Source: Betaproteobacteria bacterium (GTDB taxonomy: Bacteria; Pseudomonadota; Gammaproteobacteria; Burkholderiales; Burkholderiaceae_A). From it: DNA of 64,000 nt. Shown piece by piece: positions 27,527-37,612 of this stretch. Below the pieces are notes generated by a model. That model worked only from the letters and a program-made list of their open reading frames with translations, did no database searches and was not told where the DNA came from. The DNA lies in contig VGHK01000003.1 of NCBI GenBank assembly GCA_016868305.1, positions 18,858 to 82,857 on the forward strand, read 5' to 3'. The position numbers and the translations under genes are program-made. The number at the start of each line of letters is the position of its first letter. Position 1 is the first letter of the stretch.

Positions 27527-29317
27527 TTGCAAAACATTCGTAACTTTTCGATTATTGCCCATATCGACCATGGAAAGAGCACCCTGGCCGACCGCATCAT
27601 CCAGATCTGTGGCGGCCTGCCCGACCGCGAGATGGAGGCGCAGGTGCTCGACTCCATGGACCTCGAACGCGAGCGTGGCATCACCATCAAGGCGCAGACG
27701 GCCGCGCTGAAATACAGAGCCCGTGATGGCCAGGTGTATGCCCTAAACCTTATCGACACCCCAGGGCATGTTGACTTTTCCTACGAGGTAAGCCGGTCGT
27801 TATCCGCCTGCGAAGGGGCGCTTCTGGTGGTAGATGCCTCCCAGGGGGTAGAGGCTCAGACGGTGGCGAACTGTTACACCGCCATAGAGCTGGGCGTTGA
27901 GGTCTGTCCGGTTCTCAACAAGATCGACCTGCCTGCTGCCGATCCGGAGCAGGCCATTCAAGAAATCGAAGACGTCATCGGTATTCAGGCCTCCGATGCC
28001 ATCCGCGCGAGCGCCAAAACAGGCGAGGGCGTCGAAGACATTCTTGAGATGATTGTGGCAAAGATTCCGCCGCCCAAAGGCGACTCCACGGCGCCGCTGC
28101 AGGCGCTGATTATTGACTCCTGGTTCGATAACTATGTGGGCGTGGTCATGCTGGTGCGGGTGGTCAATGGCACCTTAAAGGCCCGCGACAAAATTCTGTT
28201 GATGGCCACCGGAAGCACCCATCCGGCAGAGCAGCTGGGTGTCTTTACGCCCAAGTCGGTAGCCCGAGAGTCGCTCAGTGCAGGCGAGGTGGGCTTTGTG
28301 ATTACCGGAATTAAAGAACTGAAAGCAGCCAAGGTGGGCGATACCCTTACCCTGGCAGGCCGGCCCGCAGCCGCGCCGCTACCGGGGTTTAAAGAGGTGA
28401 AGCCGCAGGTATTTGCGGGGCTGTATCCGGTGGAATCAAGCGAGTACGACATAATGCGCGATGCCCTAGAGAAGCTTCAGCTCAACGATGCGGCCTTGCA
28501 GTTTGAGCCTGAGGTGTCGCAGGCCTTGGGCTTTGGGTTTCGTTGTGGATTTCTGGGGCTGCTGCACATGGACATTGTGCAGGAGCGGCTAGAGCGCGAG
28601 TACGACATCGACCTGATTACCACCGCGCCCACGGTTGTTTATCAGGTGCTCATGAAGGACGGCACGGTAATTGATGTTGACAACCCATCCAAGATGCCAG
28701 AGCCATCGCGTATTGAAGAGATTCGCGAGCCGATTGTGACCGTGTCTTTGTTTATGCCCCAAGACTATGTGGGCGTGGTGATGACCCTGTGCACCGGTAA
28801 GCGGGGTGTTCACACCGGCATGACCTATGCCGGCCGCCAGGTAAATCTCACCTACGAGATTCCCATGAATGAGATCGTGCTCGACTTCTTTGACAAGTTA
28901 AAGTCAATATCACGTGGCTATGCCTCGATGGACTATGAATTCAAAGAGTATCGTGCCTCCGACGTGGTGAAGATGGATATTCTTATTAATGGTGATAGGG
29001 TCGATACCCTGTCGGTAATCGTGCATCGTGGCGGGGCGCAGGCGCGTGGGCGCGAGCTTGCGGCCAAGCTGCGCGAGCTTATTCCCCGGCAGATGTTTGA
29101 TGTCGCCGTACAGGCGGCAATCGGCGTGAATATTCTGGCCCGCGAAAATATCAAGGCCTTGCGCAAAAACGTGCTCGCCAAATGCTATGGCGGTGACATT
29201 ACCCGCAAGCGCAAGCTTTTAGAAAAACAAAAGGCAGGTAAAAAACGTATGAAGCAGGTCGGAACGGTAGAGATACCGCAGGAGGCTTTCCTTGCCATAT
29301 TAAAGGTGGACGGCTAG
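27527..29317 (+). CDS. lepA: Elongation factor 4 (LepA)
   Basis: LepA is a ribosome-binding GTPase that helps initiation and back-translocation under stress. The 596-residue protein has the GTPase motifs AHIDHGKST (G1), DTPGHVDF (G3) and NKIDLP (G4), EF-G-like domains, and the LepA-specific C-terminal region with its basic tail ([16 protein letters not shown]). The only start codon before the conserved [11 protein letters not shown] is TTG at 27527: an in-frame TAA lies at 27509-27511 and no ATG or GTG intervenes. A rare TTG start suggests modest translation. lepB follows after 4 bases. Confidence 0.95.
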   Translation: MQNIRNFSIIAHIDHGKSTLADRIIQICGGLPDREMEAQVLDSMDLERERGITIKAQTAALKYRARDGQVYALNLIDTPGHVDFSYEVSRSLSACEGALLVVDASQGVEAQTVANCYTAIELGVEVCPVLNKIDLPAADPEQAIQEIEDVIGIQASDAIRASAKTGEGVEDILEMIVAKIPPPKGDSTAPLQALIIDSWFDNYVGVVMLVRVVNGTLKARDKILLMATGSTHPAEQLGVFTPKSVARESLSAGEVGFVITGIKELKAAKVGDTLTLAGRPAAAPLPGFKEVKPQVFAGLYPVESSEYDIMRDALEKLQLNDAALQFEPEVSQALGFGFRCGFLGLLHMDIVQERLEREYDIDLITTAPTVVYQVLMKDGTVIDVDNPSKMPEPSRIEEIREPIVTVSLFMPQDYVGVVMTLCTGKRGVHTGMTYAGRQVNLTYEIPMNEIVLDFFDKLKSISRGYASMDYEFKEYRASDVVKMDILINGDRVDTLSVIVHRGGAQARGRELAAKLRELIPRQMFDVAVQAAIGVNILARENIKALRKNVLAKCYGGDITRKRKLLEKQKAGKKRMKQVGTVEIPQEAFLAILKVDG

Positions 29318-29321
29318 CACC

Positions 29322-30122
29322 ATGAACTTCGCGCTTATTCTCTTGGTGCTCTGTCTGGTAACGGGCTTGCTCTGGTTCGCCGATCGTCTGGTCTGGAGAA
29401 AGTCCCGCCCAGCAGGCGCCCCACGGCCCGCTCTCTTGGAGTACACAGCAGGTTTTTTTCCGGTCATATTCGTTGTCTTTGTTATTCGATCTTTCTTATT
29501 TGAACCTTTTAATATTCCCTCGGGGTCGATGATTCCTACGCTCCGTATTGGCGATCTTATTCTTGTGAAGAAGTACAGCTACGGGGTGCGGCTGCCGGTA
29601 TCGCATACGCTGGTATTTGCAACCGGGCTGCCCCAGCGCGGCGATGTTGCAGTGTTTCGCTATCCGCTGGACACTTCTGTGGACTACATCAAGCGCATCG
29701 TGGGCGTTCCGGGCGATTCGGTGGTCTATGAGAATAAGCAGCTCACGATCAACGGAGTGGCTGTTTCTAAAAAGGCTCAGGGCAGTTTTGTCGATGGCAC
29801 TACGGCAAGGGTGTCGCGTCAGTATGGCGAGACCCTTGATAGCCGCAGCTACAGCACCTTAAACGACAATGGTTCTGGCGATTTTTATCTTTTGGAGTCG
29901 TTCCCCCATAAAGACGCCTGCCAACGGACAGCGCTTGGGCTGCGGTGCACAGTGCCTGCAGGGCATTACTTCGCCATGGGAGACAATCGCGATAACTCTG
30001 CCGACAGCCGTGTCTGGGGATTCGTACCCGAGGCCAATCTGGTGGGGCAGGCCTTTATGGTCTGGTTTAATGCCGGCGAGGTCTTCTCTGGGCAATTCGA
30101 CCGTCTGGGATTTTTCGAGTAG
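29322..30122 (+). CDS. lepB: Signal peptidase I
   Basis: LepB removes signal peptides from exported proteins at the inner membrane. The 266-residue protein has two N-terminal membrane helices (about 2-22 and 43-60). The catalytic Ser69 is in PSGSMIPTL and Lys124 in DYIKRIVGVPGD. The C-terminal GDNRDNSADSR box is present. A 45-residue periplasmic segment with two Cys in HKDACQRTALGLRC may form a disulfide. It lies between lepA and rnc, the standard order. Confidence 0.97.
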   Translation: MNFALILLVLCLVTGLLWFADRLVWRKSRPAGAPRPALLEYTAGFFPVIFVVFVIRSFLFEPFNIPSGSMIPTLRIGDLILVKKYSYGVRLPVSHTLVFATGLPQRGDVAVFRYPLDTSVDYIKRIVGVPGDSVVYENKQLTINGVAVSKKAQGSFVDGTTARVSRQYGETLDSRSYSTLNDNGSGDFYLLESFPHKDACQRTALGLRCTVPAGHYFAMGDNRDNSADSRVWGFVPEANLVGQAFMVWFNAGEVFSGQFDRLGFFE

Positions 30123-30128
30123 CCGGTT

Positions 30129-30935
30129 ATGTCTGCAGCCGATGATAATTTTCTTTCTTGTCTTGAGGGCCTGCAGGAGAAGATCCGGTATCGCTTCAAT
30201 GATCCCGAACGGGCCAGGCTGGCCCTTACCCATCGCAGCTATAGCGCACAGCATTATGAGCGGCTGGAGTTCCTTGGCGACAGCGTTTTGAACCTTGCGG
30301 TTTCGAGCCTTTTGTATCGAGAACTGCATGGCTTTACCGAGGGCGACCTCAGCCGCGTGCGGTCAAACCTGGTGCGCCAGCAGGCACTGCACGATATTGC
30401 TCAGACCTTGTCTCTGCACCAGCATCTTTTTCTGGGAGATGGCGAGCGCAAGAGCGGTGGGCTGCGACGTCCGTCTATTCTTGCCGACGCCCTGGAGGCA
30501 TTGATCGGGGCCGTATTTATCGACGGTGGCTATGATGCGGCCGCCCAGGTGGTCGAGCGGTTTTATCGTCCGATTCTCAACCAGGTAGACCCCAAGACCC
30601 TGGGTAAAGATGCCAAGACGCTTCTGCAAGAGTTTTTGCAGGGCCACGGCATGCCCTTGCCAATTTACCAGGTGGTGGCCACGCATGGGGCAGCCCATAA
30701 CCAGGTGTTTGAAGTGGAATGCCTGGTAAGCAAGCTTGCCATCACCGTGCTGGGTTCCGGATCGTCTCGCCGGGCGGCAGAGCAGGTGGCGGCTACGGAA
30801 GCGCTAGAGGCGGTAAATCGTGCGCTTACCGAGGCACCGAAAAAAGGGCGCCGCTCCAAAAAGGCAGAGCCCGCCCCTCAGGGCAAGCTCGAGTTCTTGT
30901 TGCCAAAGCAGACGCCGAGGCTCGAAGAAGGCTGA
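30129..30935 (+). CDS. rnc: Ribonuclease III
   Basis: RNase III cuts double-stranded RNA, including rRNA precursors. The 268-residue protein has the signature [12 protein letters not shown] near residue 39 with the catalytic Glu and Asp, a second metal site in [15 protein letters not shown], and a double-stranded-RNA-binding domain at about 155-225. A Lys/Arg-rich, Pro-rich tail of about 40 residues extends beyond the usual end. It follows lepB by 6 bases and precedes era by 1 base. Confidence 0.96.
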   Translation: MSAADDNFLSCLEGLQEKIRYRFNDPERARLALTHRSYSAQHYERLEFLGDSVLNLAVSSLLYRELHGFTEGDLSRVRSNLVRQQALHDIAQTLSLHQHLFLGDGERKSGGLRRPSILADALEALIGAVFIDGGYDAAAQVVERFYRPILNQVDPKTLGKDAKTLLQEFLQGHGMPLPIYQVVATHGAAHNQVFEVECLVSKLAITVLGSGSSRRAAEQVAATEALEAVNRALTEAPKKGRRSKKAEPAPQGKLEFLLPKQTPRLEEG

Positions 30936-30936
30936 C

Positions 30937-31866
30937 ATGGCTCACCGGGTTGGCTTTGTGGCGCTTGTCGGACGGCCCAATGTGGGGAAGTCGAGTCTTC
31001 TGAATGCCTTGGTGGGCATGAACCTGGCCATCACCTCGCGCAAGGCGCAGACCACACGGCATCGTATTCTTGGGGTGCGCACCACGGAGTCGCACCAGAT
31101 TTTTTTTGTTGACACCCCTGGCATTCAGCACAGCCACACGGCTGCGCTTAATCGGCAGTTGAATCGCACCGCACTGTCGGCCCTGCAAGAGGTATCTGCC
31201 GTGACCTGGGTGATTGAGGCGCATAAACTGCGGCCCGAAGACGAGGCAGTTCTGGCCCGTATTCCGCCTGCCATGCCGGTGGTGGTGGCGATGAACAAGG
31301 CCGACCGTCTGGCTACTGAGGCTGACAAGGCAAAGGCATTTGCCCTGGTTGCGCAGTTGCAAAGCCTAAGGCCAAACCAGCCAGATCGGCCCGGTTTTAA
31401 GGCAATTGTTCCCGTATCGGCGGTCACGGGGTTTCAGGTGGATGTTCTGGCCCAGGCGCTGGCCGATTGTCTTCCCGAGGGCCCTGCCCAGGTGGATGCC
31501 GATACCGTCACCGATCGCAGTACGCGTTTTTTTGTGGCCGAGATCATTCGTGAAAAACTCTTTCGGTTTTTAGGGGATGAGCTTCCCTACGAGGCCGCAG
31601 TGGTGATCGACCAGTTCTCCGAAGAACCGGCCCAGGCGGACAGGCCGGCGAGGCTTGCGGTGGCGGCCACCATTATTGTGGGAAGAGACTCACACAAACC
31701 TATGGTGCTGGGCGAAGGCGGTGCTAGGCTGCGGCAGATTGGCTCGCAGGCACGCCACGATATTGCAGCCTTTTGCGATGCGCAGGTGCGGCTTGACCTT
31801 TGGGTGAAGGTGAAAGAAAACTGGGCTGACACCGAGTCGCTGGTGCGCAGTTTTGGTTACGAATAG
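30937..31866 (+). CDS. era: GTPase Era
   Basis: Era is an essential GTPase that binds 16S rRNA and matures the small ribosomal subunit. From the ATG at 30937 the protein has 309 residues. GTPase motifs are GRPNVGKSS (G1), DTPGIQ (G3) and NKAD (G4), and a KH RNA-binding domain fills the C-terminal 100 residues (LGEGGARLRQIGSQAR). An open upstream extension lies wholly inside rnc and was rejected. The start is 1 base past the rnc stop. Confidence 0.97.
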   Translation: MAHRVGFVALVGRPNVGKSSLLNALVGMNLAITSRKAQTTRHRILGVRTTESHQIFFVDTPGIQHSHTAALNRQLNRTALSALQEVSAVTWVIEAHKLRPEDEAVLARIPPAMPVVVAMNKADRLATEADKAKAFALVAQLQSLRPNQPDRPGFKAIVPVSAVTGFQVDVLAQALADCLPEGPAQVDADTVTDRSTRFFVAEIIREKLFRFLGDELPYEAAVVIDQFSEEPAQADRPARLAVAATIIVGRDSHKPMVLGEGGARLRQIGSQARHDIAAFCDAQVRLDLWVKVKENWADTESLVRSFGYE

Positions 31867-31888
31867 GGAATAGGGCGAGGCGCTAGAC

Positions 31889-32659
31889 ATGGTTCAGGGC
31901 TATGTGCTGCACAGTCTGGCCTGGCGAGAAACGAGCCTTATTGTGGAGGTGTTTACTCGGGAAGAAGGACGGCTGGGCCTGGTTGCCCGCGGGGCGCGAC
32001 GCCCCCGTTCTCCGCTGCGCGGCCTGCTGCAGCCTTTTCAGCCACTTGGGCTTCGGTATTCTGCCAAGGGGGAGTTGCGTAGCCTCATGGGGGCAGAATG
32101 GCTGGGGGGGGTGGGTACACCTTCCGGCGACTGCCTTCTCGCAGGGTTTTACCTTAACGAGCTCTTGATGCGGCTGATGCCCCGCGAAGACCCCCACCCA
32201 TTGCTCTTCGATGCCTACGAGGCGGCCATGCACCGACTGTCAGAGGCTGGGCCAGAGGTGGGTGCGGTTCTGCGTTGGTTCGAATGTCGGCTGTTACGGG
32301 AAATGGGCGTTGCTCCCGAATTCGATACCGTGCAGGGTATGACAGTGGAGGCGGCAGGCCAGTATGCGCTGGTATTTGGCGAGCCGGTGGTTGTGGCAAA
32401 TGGGCAGGCAATTGCGGAGTCCGCGGGCATGCTGGTCTCGGGTCAGACGTTGTTGGCCTTGTCGCGATACGATGCGTCAGCAAACGGGCAGAGGTTAGAC
32501 GACATGCATGCAGAGGTGAGCCTTGAGGCAAAAAGGCTGCTTCGGGGCCTGATTCGGCATCAGCTTGGGGAGTCTGGTCTGCAGTCCCGGCAGGCCATGA
32601 TAGGGCTTGCACGACTGCGGCAGCGGCTGCTTGGTATCGGGTCAGAGACACCTCATTAG
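31889..32659 (+). CDS. recO: DNA repair protein RecO
   Basis: RecO loads RecA at gaps with RecF and RecR. The 256-residue protein has the N-terminal OB-fold start (GYVLHSLAWRETSLIVEVFTREEGRLGLVARGARR), followed by the helical C-terminal domain (FYLNELLMRLMPREDPHPLLFDAYE). The zinc-binding Cys cluster seen in some RecO proteins is not obvious. It follows era by 22 bases in the conserved rnc-era-recO-pdxJ order. Confidence 0.95.
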   Translation: MVQGYVLHSLAWRETSLIVEVFTREEGRLGLVARGARRPRSPLRGLLQPFQPLGLRYSAKGELRSLMGAEWLGGVGTPSGDCLLAGFYLNELLMRLMPREDPHPLLFDAYEAAMHRLSEAGPEVGAVLRWFECRLLREMGVAPEFDTVQGMTVEAAGQYALVFGEPVVVANGQAIAESAGMLVSGQTLLALSRYDASANGQRLDDMHAEVSLEAKRLLRGLIRHQLGESGLQSRQAMIGLARLRQRLLGIGSETPH

Positions 32660-32742
32660 AGTGTTGGGGCGACACCGGATGCCAGCTTTGCGGACAATAG
32701 CGATGAGCGTTTCTGACCCAAAAAAATAGGACGAAGATCACC

Positions 32743-33501
32743 ATGATAGAGCTTGGCGTGAACATAGACCATGTTGCGACCCTGCGGCAGGCAAGGCGCA
32801 GCTATGACCCCGACCCGATATGGGCCGCGGTGGAGGCCCATCTGGGTGGCGCCGATGGCATTACGGTGCACCTGCGCGAGGACCGTCGTCATATTCAAGA
32901 CGAAGATGTGGGCCGGCTGCGCGACCTTACCCAGATTAAGCTCAACCTTGAAATGGCGGCCACCGTTGAGATGGTAGGCATTGCCGTGCGGCTCAAGCCC
33001 GAAATGGCCATGCTGGTGCCTGAAGGACGGCAGGAGGTGACCACCGAGGGAGGCCTTGATCTTATTGGTCAGCAGGCGTCGCTGCGGTCTACGCTAGATC
33101 GGCTGAAGTCGGCAGACATTAGTGTGAGCGCCTTCATTGATGCTGACTTGGCGCAGATTGACATGGCTGCCGCCCTGGGCGTAGAGGTCTGTGAGGTGCA
33201 CACTGGGCCTTATGCGGAGGTGTTCTATGCCCAAGGGCGTGACGCTGAGCAGCCCGCGGTGCGTGCCGAACTCGAAAAGATTCGCGTCGCTGGCCGGGCG
33301 ATTCAAGAACGCGGCATGCGGTTTAACGCGGGCCATGCCTTGAACTACTTTAACGTGCAGCCAGTCGCGGCGATTGCTGGGGTACGCGAATTGCATATCG
33401 GACATGCCATCGTCTCGCGTGCGGTTTTCGTGGGACTGCGCGAGGCTGTGCGCGAGATGAAGCGGCTGATGCGTGAGGCTGCTTATACGGGCCGTCAATG
33501 A
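32743..33501 (+). CDS. pdxJ: Pyridoxine 5'-phosphate synthase
   Basis: PdxJ joins 3-amino-1-hydroxyacetone phosphate and deoxyxylulose phosphate to make vitamin B6 phosphate. The 252-residue TIM-barrel protein has the typical start ELGVNIDHVATLRQAR, the HLREDRRHI segment, the catalytic Glu in NLEMAAT, and GHALNYFNVQPVA near 200. Its stop overlaps the acpS start by 4 bases, as is common in proteobacteria. Confidence 0.97.
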   Translation: MIELGVNIDHVATLRQARRSYDPDPIWAAVEAHLGGADGITVHLREDRRHIQDEDVGRLRDLTQIKLNLEMAATVEMVGIAVRLKPEMAMLVPEGRQEVTTEGGLDLIGQQASLRSTLDRLKSADISVSAFIDADLAQIDMAAALGVEVCEVHTGPYAEVFYAQGRDAEQPAVRAELEKIRVAGRAIQERGMRFNAGHALNYFNVQPVAAIAGVRELHIGHAIVSRAVFVGLREAVREMKRLMREAAYTGRQ

Positions 33502-33905
33502 TCGCCGGTGTTGGTACTGATCGGGTGCTTATTAGCCGAATCCAGGCGATTCTCCTGCGCTGGGGCGACCGGTTTGTGGCCCGGGTACTGGGCCCTTTAG
33601 AGCAGTCAGAGTTTTATCGACGCAAGGCCCAGTCTGAACTGCGTGCGGCCTCGTACCTGGCCAAACGGTTCGCCGCCAAAGAGGCCTTTGGTAAGGCGCT
33701 TGGCTGTGGGCTTGCTTTCCCTATGAGCCTACATAGCCTCGAGGTACTCAATAATCCCAAGGGGGCTCCGTATCCGGTGTTTCATAAGGCATTGGCTGAG
33801 CATATGCAGAGGCAGCAGCTCAAAGGCTTTGTCTCCTTGTCTGACGAGCAGGATGCCGCAATTGCCTTTGCCCTCATTGAATATGCACCGATCCAAAACC
33901 ATTAG
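33498..33905 (+). CDS. acpS: Holo-ACP synthase
   Basis: AcpS transfers the phosphopantetheine arm from CoA to Ser37 of acyl carrier protein. The 135-residue protein has the GVGTDRV metal-binding start and the FAAKEAFGKALG helix containing the second acidic ligand. It overlaps pdxJ by 4 bases (ATGA). Its substrate is encoded by acpP in the same window. Confidence 0.95.
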   Translation: MIAGVGTDRVLISRIQAILLRWGDRFVARVLGPLEQSEFYRRKAQSELRAASYLAKRFAAKEAFGKALGCGLAFPMSLHSLEVLNNPKGAPYPVFHKALAEHMQRQQLKGFVSLSDEQDAAIAFALIEYAPIQNH

Positions 33906-33920
33906 GGGGTAAGCCTTACC

Positions 33921-34946
33921 GTGTCTGGTCCTTTTATTATTGATCTGCAAGGCCTGGTTGCTACCGCCGAGGAGCTTGAGATTCTCGCCCACCCCTGGGT
34001 GGGCGGCGTCATTCTCTTTACGCGAAATTTCTCCGATCGTGATCAGCTGTGTGGTCTCACGCAGCAGCTGCGTCAGGTGCGGCGGTCCGATGGTGTGCCT
34101 TTGCTTATTTCCGTAGACCATGAAGGCGGCCGGGTACAACGCTTTCGCGAAGGGTTCACAGCACTGCCTGCCTTTGGCACGCTGGGCATGCGCCTCACCG
34201 AGGCATTGGCAGATGCCGATGGGGTGCCCCGAACTGGCGCCGTAGAGGCGGCCTTGGCGCTTGCCCGGCAGGCGGGCCAAGACCTGGCTTTTGAGCTCAA
34301 GGCGGTGGGCGTCGACTTTAGCTACACCCCCGTGCTCGACCTCGACTATGGCCGCAGCGCGGTGATTGGTAATCGGTCCTTTGGCAGGCTTCCGCAGATT
34401 GTCACGCTTGCGGCCACGGCCGTATTGCAGGGTCTGGCCCAGGCGGGATTCCGTTCCTGCGGAAAGCATTTTCCAGGGCATGGCTGGGCGGAGGCCGATT
34501 CACACCATGCGCTGCCGGTCGATGACCGGCCACTCGATCAGATCCTCGCGAACGATGTCTGGCCTTACGCGCGACTCTGTTCTGGGCCTTTCGATCGTGC
34601 GCTGGTGCAGGCTGTGATGCCTGCCCATGTGGTCTATAGCCAGGTCGATGCCCAGCCCGCGGGGTTCTCTTCACGGTGGATACGTGAGATCTTGCGGGGC
34701 CGTATCGGGTTCGAAGGGGTTGTGATTAGCGACGATCTCTCTATGGCCGGTGCCGCCGTCTATGCCGATGTGGCCGATCGTGCCCAGGCTGCCTTTGAGG
34801 CAGGCTGTGACGCCACGCTTATTTGCAACCGGCCCGACCTGGCGATTCAGGCGCTCGACGCGGTGCCAGCACGTATGCCAGGGTTCTTGCATGACCCCCT
34901 GCGTCGGCATTTGTCGCTCCTGATGCCCCGGGCGACCTCGGTCTAG
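33921..34946 (+). CDS. nagZ: Beta-N-acetylhexosaminidase NagZ
   Basis: NagZ removes GlcNAc from anhydro-muropeptides in cytoplasmic cell-wall recycling. The 341-residue GH3 protein has SVDHEGGRVQRFREGF near 60-75, the KHFPGHGWAEADSHHALP segment near 185-202 with the mobile His, and the nucleophile Asp in ISDDLSMAGA near 270. The start is GTG at 33921 with AGGGGGTAAG 7 bases upstream. It ends the long co-directional run that begins near yceD. Confidence 0.96.
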   Translation: MSGPFIIDLQGLVATAEELEILAHPWVGGVILFTRNFSDRDQLCGLTQQLRQVRRSDGVPLLISVDHEGGRVQRFREGFTALPAFGTLGMRLTEALADADGVPRTGAVEAALALARQAGQDLAFELKAVGVDFSYTPVLDLDYGRSAVIGNRSFGRLPQIVTLAATAVLQGLAQAGFRSCGKHFPGHGWAEADSHHALPVDDRPLDQILANDVWPYARLCSGPFDRALVQAVMPAHVVYSQVDAQPAGFSSRWIREILRGRIGFEGVVISDDLSMAGAAVYADVADRAQAAFEAGCDATLICNRPDLAIQALDAVPARMPGFLHDPLRRHLSLLMPRATSV

Positions 34947-34995
34947 GCGTACGCACGTGATGGCGTTTTTGGGTAGCTCAGGCGCGGCATAGTGT

Positions 34996-35664
34996 ATGCG
35001 GTCAACGCCTGAGATCTACGACCCTGACTGTCAGCGCTGCCCGAGGCTCGTGGCCTTTCTTGGCAAAGTGCAGCAGAAGCACCCCAGCTATTTTTGCAGG
35101 CCGGTACCCCCCTTTGGCGACCCACAGGCGGCACTGTTGGTGGTGGGGCTGGCGCCCGGCATGCATGGGGCCAACGCGACTGGGCGTCCCTTTACCGGTG
35201 ATGCCTGTAGCGATCTGCTCTATGGCAGCCTATACGATCAGGGCTTTTCCACTGGCCCGCGGTCGGTACATGCCGAAGATGGTCTTACGATGATGAGCTG
35301 CCGCGTGACCAACGCAGTGAAATGTCTTCCGCCCGATAACAAGCCGCTTCCGATAGAGGCGAGCAACTGCCGGCCTTTTCTGCAGGCAGAGATCGCCGCA
35401 GTTGCGCCGCGTGTCATTCTCTGCCTAGGCGCCGTCTCGCACGATGCGGTGGTGCGATGTTTCGATCTGACCCAGTGGGGTATAAGGCGCGCTGATCTGG
35501 CCTTTGCCCACGGTGCGGAATACCAGTTGGGTAGGTTCGTAGTCATCGATAGCTACCATCCCAGCCGATACAACATCAATACCGGACGGCTCACAGAGGC
35601 GATGTTTAAGGCGGTTGTGGCCCGGGCCCGTACGTTTGTAAATGTAACAGCACAATCGCTATGA
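34996..35664 (+). CDS. Family 5 uracil-DNA glycosylase (UdgB type)
   Basis: The 222-residue protein matches the UDGb (family 5) pattern. The active-site segment [19 protein letters not shown] near 51-69 lacks a catalytic Asp, as is typical for this family, and [12 protein letters not shown] forms motif 2. Four Cys, at 12 and 15 and in the KCLPP and NCRPF segments, would bind an iron-sulfur cluster. UDGb enzymes remove uracil and some deaminated purines from DNA. The stop overlaps the uvrC start by 4 bases (ATGA), so base- and nucleotide-excision genes are translationally coupled here. Confidence 0.9.
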   Translation: MRSTPEIYDPDCQRCPRLVAFLGKVQQKHPSYFCRPVPPFGDPQAALLVVGLAPGMHGANATGRPFTGDACSDLLYGSLYDQGFSTGPRSVHAEDGLTMMSCRVTNAVKCLPPDNKPLPIEASNCRPFLQAEIAAVAPRVILCLGAVSHDAVVRCFDLTQWGIRRADLAFAHGAEYQLGRFVVIDSYHPSRYNINTGRLTEAMFKAVVARARTFVNVTAQSL

Positions 35665-37511
35665 CTTCCGCCCCCTCGTCAACCGATTTCAACCAAGACG
35701 CGTTTGATGCCAAGGCATTTATGGCGAATCTGCCAGGCCTGCCTGGTGTCTATCGGTTTATCAATACCCAGGGCCAGCTGCTTTACGTGGGTAAGGCCAA
35801 GGACCTCAGAAAGCGGGTGTCGTCTTACTTTCAGAAGACAGGTCATAGCCCCCGCATCGCCCATATGGTCTCGCAGATTGCGGCTGCCGAATTTACCGTG
35901 GTGCGCTCCGAGGCAGAGGCCCTGCTGCTAGAAAACAACCTTATTAAGACGCAGGCTCCGCGCTACAACATTCTTTTTCGCGATGACAAGTCGTATCCGT
36001 TTCTGCGTATGAGTCGGCATCGGTATCCACGCATCTCCTACTATCGCGGCGCGGTTGACAAAAATGCCGATTACTTCGGTCCGTTTCCCAATGCCTGGGC
36101 GGTAAAAGAGAGTATTCAGATTCTGCAAAAAGTCTTTCGCCTGCGTAGCTGCACGGACAACGTACTGTCGAATCGCTCGCGGCCGTGTCTTTTGCATCAG
36201 ATACACCGGTGCAGCGCGCCCTGTGTCCAAGAGATTTCCGACGAAGACTACGGCCGAGATGTGGGCAGGGCCCTGTCTTTTCTGCGCGGCGGCCACGAGG
36301 AGGTGCTATCGGCATTGCAGGCCGATATGCAGAAGGCATCAGACCAGCTCGATTTTGAGGCGGCAGCGGTCTACCGTGACCAGATCGGGGCGCTTTCGCG
36401 CGTACTGCAGCAGCATTCTATGGAAACGGAGTCGGTGCAGGACTGCGACATTCTTGCCGTGGTGGGTGATGGCCAGCGGGCCGTAGTAAACCTCGCGATG
36501 GTGCGCGGGGGACGGCACCTGGGCGATCGTCCCTACTTTTCGGCTGCGATACATGGCCCCGAATCAGACGACACCCTGGATGAGGCCCTCTTAGCCTTTG
36601 CGAGCCAGCATTATCTCGATACACCGCCCGCCTCTACCCTTGTGGTCAACCGTGAGTCGGCTGTGCCTGCGCTTTTAGACTGGCTGGCGACAGGGCAGGC
36701 CAAAGGGGTGCGTGTGCTCCATGCACCGCAGGGCAAGCGTCGTGACTGGCTGCGGCTGGCAGAAGACAATGCCCGGCTTGCCCTGGTGCGGCGGGCGCAG
36801 GAGCAGGGGGGGGCAGAAGCCCGCACCCGACTGCTTGCCGAGACCCTGGGCTTGGCCAGTGACACCGAAGACCTGGCCGAACTTCGCATCGAGTGTTTTG
36901 ATATCAGTCACACTAGTGGTGAGGCAACCCAGGCCTCCTGCGTGGTCTACCATCACCATGCCATGCAGTCGTCTGATTATCGACGTTTCAATATTCGCGA
37001 TATCACCGCGGGCGACGACTATGCAGCCGTGCGCCAGGCGCTTACGCGTCGCTATGAGCAGGCTGAGACCCTACCAGACCTGGTGCTTATCGATGGTGGA
37101 AAGGGCCAGCTGTCGGTAGCCATGGATGTCTTTGCAGGGCTAGGCCATGACACCGGTATTCTGCTGGGCGTGGCCAAGGGCGAAGGCCGCAAAGTGGGTC
37201 TGGAGCGGCTGATATTTCCTGACGGGAGAGAGCTCGCACTCGGACGAGACCACGGTGCGCTCATGCTGATCGCTGAGATACGCGACGAGGCCCATCGGTT
37301 TGCCATTTCCGGAATGCGGGCCAAGCGGGCCAAGGCCCGGATCGGCTCGGTACTCGATGAGATCGAAGGGGTCGGCCCGAAACGCCGGCAACGGCTACTT
37401 GCTCGGTTTGGTGGCCTGCAGGGACTAAAAAAAGCCTCGGTCGACGAATTGGCTACCGTCGAAGGGGTCTCGCACGGCCTTGCCGAAGAGATCTACAGAC
37501 GGCTGCATTAG
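35661..37511 (+). CDS. uvrC: Excinuclease ABC subunit C
   Basis: UvrC makes both cuts around DNA lesions marked by UvrA and UvrB. The 616-residue protein has an N-terminal GIY-YIG nuclease ([26 protein letters not shown] near 29-54), a UvrB-binding UVR motif near 205-240, and the RNase-H-like second nuclease ([10 protein letters not shown] and [11 protein letters not shown]). A C-terminal helix-hairpin-helix pair ([18 protein letters not shown]) completes it. It converges on the T6SS cluster with a 101-base gap. Confidence 0.97.
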   Translation: MTSAPSSTDFNQDAFDAKAFMANLPGLPGVYRFINTQGQLLYVGKAKDLRKRVSSYFQKTGHSPRIAHMVSQIAAAEFTVVRSEAEALLLENNLIKTQAPRYNILFRDDKSYPFLRMSRHRYPRISYYRGAVDKNADYFGPFPNAWAVKESIQILQKVFRLRSCTDNVLSNRSRPCLLHQIHRCSAPCVQEISDEDYGRDVGRALSFLRGGHEEVLSALQADMQKASDQLDFEAAAVYRDQIGALSRVLQQHSMETESVQDCDILAVVGDGQRAVVNLAMVRGGRHLGDRPYFSAAIHGPESDDTLDEALLAFASQHYLDTPPASTLVVNRESAVPALLDWLATGQAKGVRVLHAPQGKRRDWLRLAEDNARLALVRRAQEQGGAEARTRLLAETLGLASDTEDLAELRIECFDISHTSGEATQASCVVYHHHAMQSSDYRRFNIRDITAGDDYAAVRQALTRRYEQAETLPDLVLIDGGKGQLSVAMDVFAGLGHDTGILLGVAKGEGRKVGLERLIFPDGRELALGRDHGALMLIAEIRDEAHRFAISGMRAKRAKARIGSVLDEIEGVGPKRRQRLLARFGGLQGLKKASVDELATVEGVSHGLAEEIYRRLH

Positions 37512-37584
37512 GGCCAAATAGAGCCACGAGGGGCCATGTGGGGTCACCTAACCATTTACTGGCACTTAAGGCCACATACGGCTT

Positions 37585-37607
37585 GCATACCACCAGCGGT
37601 GTATGGC
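37585..37607. terminator. Imperfect hairpin between convergent uvrC and tssA
   Basis: CATAC-C-ACC and GGT-GTATG pair around an AGC loop with one bulged C. It lies about 75 bases after the uvrC stop and 6 bases after the tssA stop in its own direction. The 9-mer GGCTTGCAT stands on both sides of it. No clear T-run follows, so it is a weak bidirectional terminator candidate. Confidence 0.3.
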
Positions 37608-37612
37608 TTGCA

